Assembly: GCF_004295645.1 (NCBI RefSeq)
Contig: NZ_CP034752.1
Span: 3,534,001-3,598,000, forward strand
DNA from: Limnobaculum zhutongyuii
Lineage (GTDB): Bacteria > Pseudomonadota > Gammaproteobacteria > Enterobacterales > Enterobacteriaceae
Direction: 5' to 3'
DNA length: 64,000 nucleotides
Position numbers and translations under genes: made by a program. Position 1 is the first letter of the stretch. Every line of letters begins with the position of its first letter. This document shows, piece after piece, positions 33,738 through 43,866 of this stretch. The notes under the pieces were generated by a model. It was given only the letters and a program-made list of their open reading frames with translations. It did not search any database and was not told where the DNA came from.

Positions 33738-33767
33738 CCCGTTATCGCCAACCCTGGCGATAACGGG
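33738..33767 (-). terminator. Hairpin after the first chitinase gene
   Basis: A perfect 13-bp stem CCCGTTATCGCCA (33738-33750)/TGGCGATAACGGG (33755-33767) just past the stop at 33781. No long T-run follows, so it may limit rather than stop read-through into the transglycosylase gene. Confidence 0.6.
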
Positions 33768-33780
33768 TCTTAGTCAATAG

Positions 33781-36360
33781 TTAACGTTTATCCCAGGCGT
33801 CTTTCCAGTTAACGCCTTTACCCGGTTCATAAGCCCACGCTGCCTGGCTACACCAGCCAGAATATGGGAATGGTTTACACTCATAAATGCTGCCATCTTT
33901 CCCTAACACACGGGTTCCGGCAGTATATTTGCTGATATCTTTCGGATATGTATATTGATAATCCCCTGATGGAGTCGGTGGCGTTGGTGTCGCTACCGGG
34001 TTGACCTGTAGCGCAGTATTTGCCGTTGCACTCAGGTTATTTTGGTCAATAACCCGAGCTGTCAGTTGATAGCTCTTCACTGTCGTGACGGATGGTGCCG
34101 TAATGGTCAGGGTATTGGTACCTTGTCCGGTAACCTGAGTCAATTGACTTGGGATAGTCCAGCTCCAGGTTAACTGATTACCAGTACTATCAGGATCGGT
34201 CGCTGTCGCCGTAATCACTACCTGACTACCACTTTGTACCTGCCAGCTAGGAGCCAGCGTTAATGTTGGTGCGATTGGTTGCGCCGCATTAACCACGGAA
34301 ACGGTCGTATCCGCATAGGCACTGTGTTCAGAGTCTTTAACCGTCAGACGGAACTTATAGGTTGCGTGCTGTACCGGTTGTTCAACACTAAAGGTGGCTT
34401 TCGCCGCATCAGCACCCGTCAGAGTAACGGCTGGTCCACCGGTCTGCTCCCACTGATAGGTAAGCGCATCACCATCCTGATCGGTAGAGCCGGAACCATC
34501 CAGAGTGATTGCTTGCGAGCCATCAACCGTCTGGCTGATACCCGCATTAGCAACCGGAGGAACATTTCCGGTCACCGGAGGAACTGGCTGACCACCGCTG
34601 GTTGTAGTGAACGGGGCAAAGACTTTACTGTAGGCATATATTGGTGCCTGCTGCTCGGTCATCCCGCTATTTTCCGGCCCTACATATCCGGCAGTTCCCG
34701 GCTGGTCGCGGAACATTGACCAAATACCGATCATGCCGATATTACGATCTTTCGCCTGCTGGAAAACGACTCGCGCATCAGACATAAAGAATACTTCACC
34801 CTGAACGTCGTTATAGCCGATCATTGGTGTGGTACCTAACATCCCATTTACGGTAGCATCGTCTTTTTCAGGCCAAATGGCTTTTACCTGAGAAAACAGA
34901 TTATCAACTGCTGATGTCGCACACTTAGCGTGAATATTTTGCCCCTCTGTTCCTGCTGACTGACAAATGCTGTTACCGTAATCCATGGTCATCACGTTAA
35001 CCCCAGCCAGATCCACACCCTTGGCTTTAGCATCATTCAGTACATAGATCCCTTCCTGAGTTAATCCGGTTGGCAGAATTGGCAAGGTATACCAGATACC
35101 CACTTTACGACCTTCCTGACGCCAGCGATCCTGTACTTTTTTCACCGCTTCGTTGCGTCGTTGAATCGACTCACTATCTGCAACCCAGTTACCTTCAATA
35201 TCAAAGTCCAGAACGTTAAGATTCAGGTTATCAACAATGTCATAGTACTGTTTTTGCAGGTCATCTACGTTTTTACAGGCCGCTGCCAGCGGAGTGTTGT
35301 TGGCTCCACCGATAGAAACCATTACATCACCGCCTGCTTCGCGTAGCTCTTTAATCTTTCTGTATTGGGTATAGTCGTTAATGTTATAGGCTGTACCCCA
35401 GGTTGGCAGACAGGTATTCGCATCTTTAGCCACAATAAAGGCCAGCGTGTAGTGAGTAATATTCTGGCTTTTCGACAGAGAAGCTAAGTCAGGGATGCTG
35501 TTTAGCGTAAAGTCGACATAAGGAGCATAAACATGTTTTGGCCATGTTGAGTTTGGTTTACCAACGCGCTCTTTGGTGCCAGTCCAGTCAATGTAAATCT
35601 CCCAGGATGTTTTATCATCGGGTTTCACTTTATGAACCTGCGACTGCGCAACATAAGGAATGCTTTGATACTTAACCAGAGCCCCGCTTGCGTAGGTCAT
35701 TTCTAAATTCAGGGTTGGTGCTTTAGCCAATTCCTGATCGGTAAAGTTAGTAAGTGGACCCAATGACTGCCATGGGCGACCGTTATTACCATCCGGGCTT
35801 TGGTTATCAACACTGGCTGGGTTATCACCGATGTTATAGAACAAAGATTTATAACCCTGACCATTTACAATAACAATCTCTCCGGCATCATAAACTTTAT
35901 CCGCAGCCCATCCGGGAGCCGCAGCGTAAGCCTTCCAGGGATTGGATTTTCCTGGTTCAAAAGTATGATCGGGAATATCTGCTGTTGCCTTATAAGTAGC
36001 GCCAGCAGCAGCAACAACGGTTCCCTTAGTATAGGACTGTGTATTATCAAAATTAGGGGCAACGACTGCGCCAGCACCATTAGATACATCACAGGTAGTC
36101 GGGTTACCGTACTGCTTTATTTCCTGTTCGGTCGCTGCCCTGACAAAACGCCATGCGTTACTGTCAGGATTCTGAATTGAGCTGGCAGGACAATCACTTG
36201 CCCCTACCCACCAGGCATTGGTATACACATTACCGGAATAGATAACCTGATAATTATCACTCCCTTCCTGACCACTCCAGGCTTCCAGTGCCATGGCCGA
36301 CGAGGCCATGCTACAAAAGCCCAGTACCAGGAATGCTTTCGATAGCAACTTCATCTTCAT
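33781..36360 (-). CDS. chiA: Secreted modular chitinase, GH18 (ChiA/YheB type)
   Basis: An 859-residue exported chitinase, like the E. coli T2SS substrate ChiA (897). The start at 36360 (GGAG eight bases upstream) gives a clean signal peptide 'MKMKLLSKAFLVLGFCSMAS'; a start at 36447 would add 29 unlikely residues. Order: two N-terminal chitin-binding-like modules (~25-200: 'AWSGQEGSDNYQV', 'VYDAGEIVIVNGQGYKS'), GH18 catalytic domain (~255-580) with the active-site 'LDFDIEGNW', two PKD/FnIII-like repeats ('VANAGISQTVDGSQAITLDG' then 'SWQVQSGSQVVITATATDPD'), and a C-terminal Cys/Trp-rich binding module. Confidence 0.93.
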   Translation of the reverse strand: MKMKLLSKAFLVLGFCSMASSAMALEAWSGQEGSDNYQVIYSGNVYTNAWWVGASDCPASSIQNPDSNAWRFVRAATEQEIKQYGNPTTCDVSNGAGAVVAPNFDNTQSYTKGTVVAAAGATYKATADIPDHTFEPGKSNPWKAYAAAPGWAADKVYDAGEIVIVNGQGYKSLFYNIGDNPASVDNQSPDGNNGRPWQSLGPLTNFTDQELAKAPTLNLEMTYASGALVKYQSIPYVAQSQVHKVKPDDKTSWEIYIDWTGTKERVGKPNSTWPKHVYAPYVDFTLNSIPDLASLSKSQNITHYTLAFIVAKDANTCLPTWGTAYNINDYTQYRKIKELREAGGDVMVSIGGANNTPLAAACKNVDDLQKQYYDIVDNLNLNVLDFDIEGNWVADSESIQRRNEAVKKVQDRWRQEGRKVGIWYTLPILPTGLTQEGIYVLNDAKAKGVDLAGVNVMTMDYGNSICQSAGTEGQNIHAKCATSAVDNLFSQVKAIWPEKDDATVNGMLGTTPMIGYNDVQGEVFFMSDARVVFQQAKDRNIGMIGIWSMFRDQPGTAGYVGPENSGMTEQQAPIYAYSKVFAPFTTTSGGQPVPPVTGNVPPVANAGISQTVDGSQAITLDGSGSTDQDGDALTYQWEQTGGPAVTLTGADAAKATFSVEQPVQHATYKFRLTVKDSEHSAYADTTVSVVNAAQPIAPTLTLAPSWQVQSGSQVVITATATDPDSTGNQLTWSWTIPSQLTQVTGQGTNTLTITAPSVTTVKSYQLTARVIDQNNLSATANTALQVNPVATPTPPTPSGDYQYTYPKDISKYTAGTRVLGKDGSIYECKPFPYSGWCSQAAWAYEPGKGVNWKDAWDKR

Positions 36361-36423
36361 AATAAATGCTCCGATTAAGAATGGTTTTTTAGCCACCGGC
36401 AAAAATGGCCGATTGGGAAATGA

Positions 36424-36448
36424 CGTGCAGTACTTTTGGTACTGCACG
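36424..36448. terminator. Hairpin between the two chitinase genes
   Basis: CGTGCAGTAC (36424-36433) and GTACTGCACG (36439-36448), perfect 10-bp stem with a TTTTG loop; no T-run. It sits after the second chitinase stop (36465) in the direction of transcription. Confidence 0.6.
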
Positions 36449-36464
36449 CCTGATGGCTCAACGA

Positions 36465-39176
36465 TTATTTACAATCAGAAGCGCCTTGTTTAACCCAAAC
36501 ATCGCCTTTGCCAGGTTCGTCACCTTTGGTCCACCATTTGGCTTTCCACTCGGAGCCATTGAAGGAAGTTGTTTCACCGCCGTTATAGACGATATCCGCA
36601 CGCCAGGACAGTTTGACTTTGCTGACCAATTCCCACTGATCGGCACCAAATCCAGGCTGGTTGTTTTGAGTCCAGTATTTCGCTTTCCATACCAGATTGT
36701 TGAAGCTTACTGTTTCTCCACCGTTGTAAACCTTAGAAGCTGACCACGCTGGTTGGCTGGCCGCTGCCGGGTCGACTGGGTTAGAACAGCTACCAGTTGC
36801 ACCACCGCCACTTCCGCCGCCGCCAGTGTTACCCTCATCCGGATTCGGCGTTGGTGTTGGCTCTGGAGTTGGTTCCGGAGCTGGAGGAGGTGTTACGGTA
36901 ACGCGAGTACTGGCTTGAGTACTGGTTTTACCATCGCTAACCATGACGGATACGTTATAAGTAGTATCAGAGGTGACAACCGGCCCGGTGATAGTTAAAT
37001 CGCCCGTATTAGTAGCCCCTGCTGATAATTCACCTGGAACGGTCCACTGGTAGGTCAGGGTATCACCATCCGGATCGCCTGCTTGCGCATGCAATGACAC
37101 GGATTCGCCAGATGCAACAGAAATGCTATCGATCAGATTAACAATCGGTGCCTGGTTGGCTTTAGGCGCTTTGTTAACGACTTTTACTTCAATCGCATTG
37201 CTCAGGCCTTTGTCATCAGTCACTTTCAGCTGGAATACATAGGTTTGGTCAGTGGTAACCGCCGGTGCGCTAAACTTCGCTTTTGAAGTTGCAGCATTGG
37301 TTAATGTGACTGTTGGACCAGACACTTTGCTCCACAGGTAAGTTAACTTGCCACCTTCCGGATCCATAGAGGCTGAACCATCCAGAGTAACTTGTACCGG
37401 ACCTGTGACATTTTGGTCAGCAGCCGTTGCTACCGGAGGCTGGTTAACCGGAGCTGGAGGTGTAACTTCACCGCCGCCACCGCCAGAACTGGTACCCAAC
37501 AGGCTTTCGTTCATGGCATTCAGGATATCGCCGTTATCGGCATCAATTTCCCAGGCAAACATACCGCCCAGACCTTTATCCAGAACATACTGGCCTTTTG
37601 CTGCGACAGAACGGGCATCATCATAGGTAATTAAATCACCGGTTGAAGAGTTAAACAGGTAAGGGGCTTGTGCGACTGTATCGTAGGTATAAGTCCAGCC
37701 AGAACCATTTCTGTACTTGTTGACAATTTCACGATAGTCCGCAATACCACTTTCCCATGTACCTTTCACTGGTCCGGTGGCAGTACCGGTAAATGGATTA
37801 CCGGCAGTATATCCGCGTACGCCAGTCCAGCCACGACCATACATCGCTGCACCCAATACCAGCTTCTTCGGATCAACACCCTGAGCTAACAAGGCTTTTA
37901 ATCCGTTATCTGCTGTATAGTTGGTATCAGGTCTGAATGCCGGTGCATACAGTGCAGTTTGGTGGCCCAGATCGGTCATACTCCACGCACCATAGAAGTC
38001 ATAGCTCATCATAAAGATATGATCCATATACTGTTGTGCAGTACCGTAATCAACGTCTTCAATTTTGTCGCTACCAACACCAATCGCTGAGGTTAACTCA
38101 TAGGTACGACCGGTTTCAGCACTTAAGCTATTTAACATATCTCGTAACTCACGCATTAACGCGGTATAGGTAACTTTATCGACCTGTGGATTACCTAATT
38201 TCTCGTTTTCACCGCCACCGCCCGGGAATTCCCAGTCAATATCCACACCGTCAAAGAATTTCCAGGTTTTCAGATACTCTTTGACTGATGCAACAAAGCG
38301 GTCGCGCTTGGTTTTATCATTCAGTTGATAGAATGGATCGGACAGCGTCCAACCGCCAATAGAAGGTAGTACTTTCAGGTCCGGATAGGCCTTTTTCAGC
38401 GCCATCAGTTGGCCAAAGTTACCTTTGTAGGGGTCGTCCCAGGCGGTAACGCCAGCTTGCGGTTTCTGAATGGCAGCCCAAGGGTCATGAATCGCCACCT
38501 GGAAATCCTGACGACCAGCACAAGAACGCTCTAATGCTGCAAAGCTGCTACCCCCATCAACAGTTTTTAAGCTGTCGTTAATACCATTGCCGCCACAAAT
38601 AGGCACAAAACCATACAGAATATGGTTCAGGTTAGCGGCAGGTATTTTATCAACCGGGAAATTACGATCATAAACGCCCCACTCGGCATAGTAGGCGCCA
38701 ATCACTTTATCCGTATGTTTGCTGAACGTTTTATTGTTTTCTTTCATCGTTGGTGCCAGTGGGAGTAAGTGGCTACCGTCGGTATCCGCAACGATAACAA
38801 GCTTACTATCACTTTTAGTACAGCCGCTATCATTACAGACCTCCACCTGTTCCTGATAGCGTCCACCTTTTTTCACCGCAAAAGTAGCTTTGCCAGTACT
38901 ACTGCCAGCGGAACCACTCCAGACCTCTTTACCATCAAACAGTACTTTGGCTGTTTTTCCGGTATCGCCACTCCAGATACTCCACTCTACCGTAACGGTA
39001 GCGCTATCATGGACTTTGACTAAATCATTGTAAGCAGTTGCACTTTGGTCGACTTCGATAATAGCAAACTTATCATTACCACTACCTAATGACGGTTTAC
39101 CAGGAACAGCAGCCCACGCAGGAGCTGCTAGGGTGGCAATAATCAATGCCAGAATATTGGGCTTCATTAATTTCAT
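36465..39176 (-). CDS. Secreted modular chitinase, GH18 (Vibrio/Aeromonas ChiA type)
   Basis: A 903-residue exported chitinase of a different GH18 branch. Order: signal peptide (MKLMKPNILALIIATLAAPA), chitinase N-terminal Ig-like domain (~25-130), GH18 barrel (~155-560) with the catalytic 'FDGVDIDWEFPGGGG' and the insertion typical of processive chitinases, two PKD domains (~575-745, each 'NQPPVA...G' then 'SMDPEGGKLTYLW'), a Pro/Glu and Gly linker, and two C-terminal CBM5/12 modules ('WSASKVYNGGETVSFNN', 'SWRADIVYNGGETTSFNG'). A likely T2SS substrate. Confidence 0.94.
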   Translation of the reverse strand: MKLMKPNILALIIATLAAPAWAAVPGKPSLGSGNDKFAIIEVDQSATAYNDLVKVHDSATVTVEWSIWSGDTGKTAKVLFDGKEVWSGSAGSSTGKATFAVKKGGRYQEQVEVCNDSGCTKSDSKLVIVADTDGSHLLPLAPTMKENNKTFSKHTDKVIGAYYAEWGVYDRNFPVDKIPAANLNHILYGFVPICGGNGINDSLKTVDGGSSFAALERSCAGRQDFQVAIHDPWAAIQKPQAGVTAWDDPYKGNFGQLMALKKAYPDLKVLPSIGGWTLSDPFYQLNDKTKRDRFVASVKEYLKTWKFFDGVDIDWEFPGGGGENEKLGNPQVDKVTYTALMRELRDMLNSLSAETGRTYELTSAIGVGSDKIEDVDYGTAQQYMDHIFMMSYDFYGAWSMTDLGHQTALYAPAFRPDTNYTADNGLKALLAQGVDPKKLVLGAAMYGRGWTGVRGYTAGNPFTGTATGPVKGTWESGIADYREIVNKYRNGSGWTYTYDTVAQAPYLFNSSTGDLITYDDARSVAAKGQYVLDKGLGGMFAWEIDADNGDILNAMNESLLGTSSGGGGGEVTPPAPVNQPPVATAADQNVTGPVQVTLDGSASMDPEGGKLTYLWSKVSGPTVTLTNAATSKAKFSAPAVTTDQTYVFQLKVTDDKGLSNAIEVKVVNKAPKANQAPIVNLIDSISVASGESVSLHAQAGDPDGDTLTYQWTVPGELSAGATNTGDLTITGPVVTSDTTYNVSVMVSDGKTSTQASTRVTVTPPPAPEPTPEPTPTPNPDEGNTGGGGSGGGATGSCSNPVDPAAASQPAWSASKVYNGGETVSFNNLVWKAKYWTQNNQPGFGADQWELVSKVKLSWRADIVYNGGETTSFNGSEWKAKWWTKGDEPGKGDVWVKQGASDCK

Positions 39177-39671
39177 TTATGAATACCTTTATCAGTAAAA
39201 TAAACACCTTGCCTTATGCTGAAATAAAAACACAAAAGCACTCATTAAATCTTAAAAAATTCGTTGAAAGCAGAATTAACTTAATTAAAAAGACCTGACC
39301 TTACTCCTCTGAAATTAACCCAACATTGATTTCCTCATATTAAATAATTAGATATATCACCTTCATTATCTTTATGAGACGCAATAATCATTAAAATACT
39401 TACCAATCAGTCACATAAAAAACAAAAAATCATTAAATTCACAATAAAAACAATAAAATAAACCGCAAAAACGCTTCGTTAAAAATAAAAGATAGTATGG
39501 TAAAAGAATAATAAAACTTAACTCTCAGATATAATTTCATTAATTATTTTTAAATAATACTTTTCTAATACTTATTCATTAATTAAATTAATTTCATCAG
39601 TCTTAAAACAATAGCAACGAATAACTTTTTATTCCTTAAACTAAAAAAATAAAAACATTCTTTTTATTAAG
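39177..39671. other. AT-rich intergenic region upstream of the second chitinase
   Basis: About 495 bases of very AT-rich sequence with long A and T tracts and no credible gene. It separates gspO from the second chitinase and must contain the chitinase promoter. The composition is what H-NS-type silencers bind; that is inference. Confidence 0.5.
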
Positions 39672-40487
39672 CTAAAGATATATATGCGAATTATAAAATA
39701 TAAATAATATTGCTCCGGAAATACTTAAACAAGGACCAAATGGAAATGGCATCTGTTTTCCCGAGCGCCAGATTTTCCAGACACCAATGAACATTCCTGA
39801 CAGACCCGCAATCAGACATAAAAAGGGTAGCGCTTGCCATCCTAACCAGGCACCCAATGCAGCCAGCAGTTTAAAATCACCATAGCCCAGCCCCTCTTTC
39901 CCCGTCAGTCCCCGAAACAACCAATAGAGCAACCATAAGCACAGATAACCGGCAACGGCACCATAGACGGCATCAGATAATTTAACCGCACCACTACCGG
40001 CATTAATCAGCAATCCCAGCCAAAGTAGCGGTTGTGTTAATGCATCCGGCAATAACATATGCCACCAATCAATCAGGCTAAGCGCCAGTAAAAACCCGAC
40101 CAGTATCCATGCCGCTAATAATCTCTCTGGTGATGGTATTAATATCGCCATCAGGCAAAACAGTAATGCTGTTGTCACCTCTATCCATAATAATCGAGCG
40201 GGTATGGCACTGTGACACTGACTGCAACGTCCGCGTAATGCCAGCCAGCTAGCGATGGGAATATTCTCCCACCAGTACAACGGGTGCAGACATTGTGAGC
40301 AATGAGAGCGTGGCAGAGCCAGACTCAGCTCTGGTTCCCCCGGCTGATGATTAAGCATCAAGGGCAAACGCTCTATCACCACTCCCAAAAAGCTACCAAC
40401 AACGGCACCCAGCACCGCACTTAGCAGACAAAATAACCACAAATATTCACCCCGCAGCAGAAAAAACAGCTGTTCTGCTGAACTCAT
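39672..40487 (-). CDS. gspO: Type II secretion prepilin peptidase GspO
   Basis: GspO cleaves and N-methylates the pseudopilins GspG-K in the inner membrane. 271 residues with eight hydrophobic segments. The zinc-binding cysteine pairs 'CSQCLHPLYWWENIPIASW' and 'CSQCHSAIPAR' are intact, as are the catalytic aspartates in 'SLIDWWHMLLPDALT' and 'GLGYGDFKLLAALGAWLG'. It is the last gene of the operon and overlaps gspM by four bases. Confidence 0.96.
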   Translation of the reverse strand: MSSAEQLFFLLRGEYLWLFCLLSAVLGAVVGSFLGVVIERLPLMLNHQPGEPELSLALPRSHCSQCLHPLYWWENIPIASWLALRGRCSQCHSAIPARLLWIEVTTALLFCLMAILIPSPERLLAAWILVGFLLALSLIDWWHMLLPDALTQPLLWLGLLINAGSGAVKLSDAVYGAVAGYLCLWLLYWLFRGLTGKEGLGYGDFKLLAALGAWLGWQALPFLCLIAGLSGMFIGVWKIWRSGKQMPFPFGPCLSISGAILFIFYNSHIYL

Positions 40488-40960
40488 ACTCTTGGGCCCC
40501 AGGCCAGCTTCAACTGGACTTTTACCCCTCCAGCATTGTCTGCCGGAGCCATGGTTATGTTCTCAATTCGAATTCCTGATGTATTGTTTAGCGTTGTCAG
40601 CCAACTTTTTAGCGACGAAAAAGGCACGTTATCAATGATGATATCGGCACTGTTAGCCGCCATTTGCATCTGTGCCAACGTGACTTTTGCCTGAGCCGCG
40701 CTCTGTTCTATTGCCTGTTTAGGATCGGCGGCAATCAGTTGATAAGTGGGTAAATCGCGATCTTCCGCTTGCTCCTGCATCCAGGTAATGGTGTCCTGAG
40801 AGCGGGAAATTGCCTGCCATCCTTCCTGTACTGCGTTCTGTAAAGGGATCCATAAACCGTAAAACAGCACTCCCCACAGCAGAGTTATCACACCTAAAAC
40901 CATCAGCACTCGTTCCCGCGGCGCTCTGGCATTAAAATAGGCAATTAGTTTCTCTTTCAT
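40484..40960 (-). CDS. gspM: Type II secretion protein GspM
   Basis: GspM is a bitopic inner-membrane protein that binds GspL. 158 residues: a short cytoplasmic start, one membrane helix (residues ~19-36, 'VLMVLGVITLLWGVLFYGLW'), and a periplasmic domain with the ferredoxin-like end 'IRIENITMAPADNAGGVKVQ'. It overlaps gspL and gspO by four bases on either side, the usual coupled arrangement. Confidence 0.94.
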   Translation of the reverse strand: MKEKLIAYFNARAPRERVLMVLGVITLLWGVLFYGLWIPLQNAVQEGWQAISRSQDTITWMQEQAEDRDLPTYQLIAADPKQAIEQSAAQAKVTLAQMQMAANSADIIIDNVPFSSLKSWLTTLNNTSGIRIENITMAPADNAGGVKVQLKLAWGPRV

Positions 40961-42113
40961 TTTGCGACATCTCCCCCAATCAGAACGCCGGTATATGGCG
41001 GATTTGTCGAACCTGGCTGCAACGTAAAGCCAAAGATCGGCTGAGTTTGTGTAACAAACGCGGAGATGCGGTCTTTTTCCATTGAGCTAACATCCAGCGT
41101 CAATGCTCCGTTCTTGCCATCATATTTTACTGAGCGAACCTCAATATCCGGATAGGCTTGTTTCATCATATCCAGCTGTTCTAATTGAGTAAAAAATCCA
41201 CTTTTTGCTTTATTAATGTTTTTTTCAAAGTGATATTTGAGGTTGCTGGGCGGTACCTCTCCGGGAAGATAACGTTGATATACCTGCCGGGTTTCCTCGG
41301 CCAGAGCGCTCTGGCGGTCTTTCACGTTCCACAACACGGCAAACTGAGGAAACAGACTCAGACAAAAAGCCAGAATCACAGAAAGAATCAGTGGTTTTTT
41401 CCAGCGTTTTAAAATCTCAGCGCGGTTATCGGTCTGGCTAAACACGCCATGCAGTACATTGAGCCGCTCAGCACGCCAGCGTTCCTGAATTAACAGTAAT
41501 GGATGCTGCCACGGATTAGCTTCATCCGTCGTCATACCTTCCGGTAAATCACCATAGCTACGTCTGGTTCCCTGAGGCAAACGAACCAGTAAATCAGGTA
41601 ATAGCGGAGTTTCCACCACGCTGGCACCCGTGTCATAGCGAACCCACCACTGATCTTCCAGAGAAACAACGGTATGCCCCTGAGGATTTTCCGGCAGCAA
41701 CAAAGCATCCGGTAATGCCTGAATCACTTTAAGTCCGGCATTGTTACACGCATCCAGCCACTGCTGCAGTTTGGCACTGCGTACTGCCACAGTATCCAGC
41801 TCGCCTCCTGCACGGCGCATAACGGTCCAGTGCAAATCATCAATTTCACCCATCAGTGAGTCTTCTGCTATCCAGGTAAACTGCGGGGTTTGATGCAGAG
41901 CCCATTTTTTAGGTAACTTAAAACGACGGAAGATCAGATCGCTGGTAGGAAGTAACAGGCAAACATAATGTGATAACGGATGTGACCGCAGTTGAGATAA
42001 TTGATCCCAACTGTTCAGACGCTCGGGGCAGATGCCACTCCAGCCTGCAACGCACACCACCAAACGGGTGAATCCGACGTTGAACCTAATCTGATAAAAA
42101 GTGCCTGTTTCAT
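40957..42113 (-). CDS. gspL: Type II secretion protein GspL, with an apparent frameshift near the 5' end
   Basis: GspL anchors the ATPase GspE at the inner membrane through its actin-like cytoplasmic domain. The main frame runs from 42183 to 40957, but its first 45 or so residues do not look like GspL. An ATG at 42113, 14 bases after the gspK stop with AGGGAT upstream, reads 'MKQALFIRLGSTSDSPVWW', a classic GspL N-terminus, in another frame that stops at 42015. One missing base near 42040-42060 would join it to 'GICPERLNSWDQLSQLRSH' in the main frame. The rest (cytoplasmic domain, helix 'KPLILSVILAFCLSLFPQF', periplasmic domain) is normal. Confidence 0.82.
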
Positions 42114-42127
42114 TATTAATATCCCTA

Positions 42128-43138
42128 CTACTCAATAGTTCGATATCGATGTAACCAGCGGCTAGCCTCTCTGGTCTCTTCATCTAGGTACAAATTATCA
42201 ACAAATCGCAGAGTCAGATTGTCGGTACGCCCGGTGGTATAAACCGTGAAGAAATTACTGTTCACCGTCATATAACTATCCGCGGAGGCCTCTTTCCCCT
42301 TCACCGGAAACTGCTTTTCTAACTGAGCTCTAAATGCCTCAACGCTTTCCCATCCGCTATCGGGCCGTTTACTAATCAATTGACTGGCATCATCAGCCGT
42401 AAGCTCTCCTAAAAATAATCCTGAAAGCAGAGGAGCCTGCTGCTGCGTCAATGAATTGATATTCACTTTGGTTTTGGTATTAGGTAGTGCACAAAGCAAT
42501 TTGCTCAGCCTGGCATAAGACTCCACCGGAAACCCCGGCAGCAACTTCAGTTCACTAATGGAGTACATCATCTGCTTAGCCGGTACTCTAGGCGGTTGCA
42601 TAGCCCTGAAGGCTTCCGCCGCCGAACTGGCTTTACTGTTATCACTGCCGCTATCGATGCCTAAATACACCGTCAGTTCGTTAAACAGCGTCTCTGCCGT
42701 TGCCGAATTAATTCCGGCGTTAGTCATCAGGTATTCCACCACTTTTTGTGTCATCGCCTTTTCACCCGGTAAAGGTGAAGTCGTACTGTTATCCGGTGCC
42801 AGCAAGCTGTTGACGTTAAAACAGGTTTGTGCATCGAATACCTGACTGTCTAATTGGTAATCTTCCGTTTTTACACTTATGGGCTGAGCCCAGGACTGAT
42901 CCAGTGAACTTGGCTTTTTCCCGTCGGCTAAATCGTCACCCAGGCGGATAATCGCCAGTTGCACGGCCGCATCAGAATTCCACCGTAAAGTTTGCTGACC
43001 CAGTTGAAACTGAATCTTCTGCAAGTTCCGCGTAAACTGCTGGCTAATACGGGCAGCCAACACCGACATTAATACCAGCAGAATCAGTACCACTAACAGA
43101 GCAACACCTCGCTGACGCCGTTTGGATGCGCTATTCAT
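42128..43138 (-). CDS. gspK: Type II secretion minor pseudopilin GspK
   Basis: GspK sits at the tip of the pseudopilus with GspI and GspJ. 336 residues: a prepilin-type start 'RQRGVALLVVLILLVLMSVL' with processing after the glycine, and a large alpha-helical domain with the secretin-tip fold ('NVNSLLAPDN', 'KVNINSLTQQQAPLLSGLFL'). Unlike the other pseudopilins it lacks the Glu5, as is normal for GspK. It overlaps gspJ by four bases. Confidence 0.95.
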   Translation of the reverse strand: MNSASKRRQRGVALLVVLILLVLMSVLAARISQQFTRNLQKIQFQLGQQTLRWNSDAAVQLAIIRLGDDLADGKKPSSLDQSWAQPISVKTEDYQLDSQVFDAQTCFNVNSLLAPDNSTTSPLPGEKAMTQKVVEYLMTNAGINSATAETLFNELTVYLGIDSGSDNSKASSAAEAFRAMQPPRVPAKQMMYSISELKLLPGFPVESYARLSKLLCALPNTKTKVNINSLTQQQAPLLSGLFLGELTADDASQLISKRPDSGWESVEAFRAQLEKQFPVKGKEASADSYMTVNSNFFTVYTTGRTDNLTLRFVDNLYLDEETREASRWLHRYRTIE

Positions 43139-43866
43139 TTAGCACCTCCTGCATTTGGCGAGCTGTCACCCTGCGTTGGCGGTGTGGCGGTTGGAGCTGC
43201 CTCTCCCGGTTTATCCGCATCCGGTTTTTGTTCCCCTGCATTTGGGTCATTTTCATCTGTCCCCTGAATGCTTGAGGTTCCACCCTTAGGCCAGTTGCCC
43301 GGAGTCATAAACACCCAACGCCATACCGTATCGTCTTCCAGTGTTAACGTTAGTTCGATACCTTTGGGTATCATTTCCGCCTCTTCCCACTGGGGCTGCC
43401 AGTCGGTATTAAAAAAGCGCCAATCCATTTTCTTTACACGGTCAATCATTGGGATCTTGGTCCAGTCAGTCACACTGGCACCATCCAGTACTGAAGCGAT
43501 ACCGCGATAAACCTGATTATCTTTCAGCCACCATGAAACCCGTATCAGATCGGCACTTTGCGGATTTCCCAGACTGGCCACGCTGTCCTGAGTGGTCAAA
43601 ACTAAGATGCCATCTCTCAATTGGAACGCCGCACTGCTGCCAACGGGGGCTCGAGGCATTGCCTGCGAAAAATCACGTTCCAATCGGCTGTAGGTCATTT
43701 GTAGCTGATTAAACCGCGCCGATTGAGCATCCGATACGGCAGAATTGCTCATTGAACCGTTTAATATTTGCCACGCCATCATGCTGATCATGGCAAATAT
43801 CACCAGCGCAATGATCACCTCCATCATGGTGAACCCCTGCTGGCGCGCACGCTTTAAGGCGTTCAT
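43135..43866 (-). CDS. gspJ: Type II secretion minor pseudopilin GspJ
   Basis: 243 residues starting with the prepilin signal 'RQQGFTMMEVIIALVIFAMI'. The body matches GspJ ('FNQLQMTYSRLERDFSQAMP', 'IRVSWWLKDNQVYRGIASVL'). The last ~45 residues form a Pro/Asp/Lys/Ala-rich tail ('ADKPGEAAPTATPPTQGD') longer than usual, perhaps a flexible cytosol-distant end. Overlaps both neighbours by four bases. Confidence 0.95.
   Translation of the reverse strand: MNALKRARQQGFTMMEVIIALVIFAMISMMAWQILNGSMSNSAVSDAQSARFNQLQMTYSRLERDFSQAMPRAPVGSSAAFQLRDGILVLTTQDSVASLGNPQSADLIRVSWWLKDNQVYRGIASVLDGASVTDWTKIPMIDRVKKMDWRFFNTDWQPQWEEAEMIPKGIELTLTLEDDTVWRWVFMTPGNWPKGGTSSIQGTDENDPNAGEQKPDADKPGEAAPTATPPTQGDSSPNAGGAK

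Noticed and set aside
34279..34719. Long plus-strand frames opposite the chitinase genes
   Set aside because: Shadows of the modular chitinase coding sequence; composition is unlike real proteins.
42015..42113. A separate 32-residue gene
   Set aside because: Its sequence is the N-terminus of GspL in a shifted frame, so it is part of gspL rather than a gene of its own.
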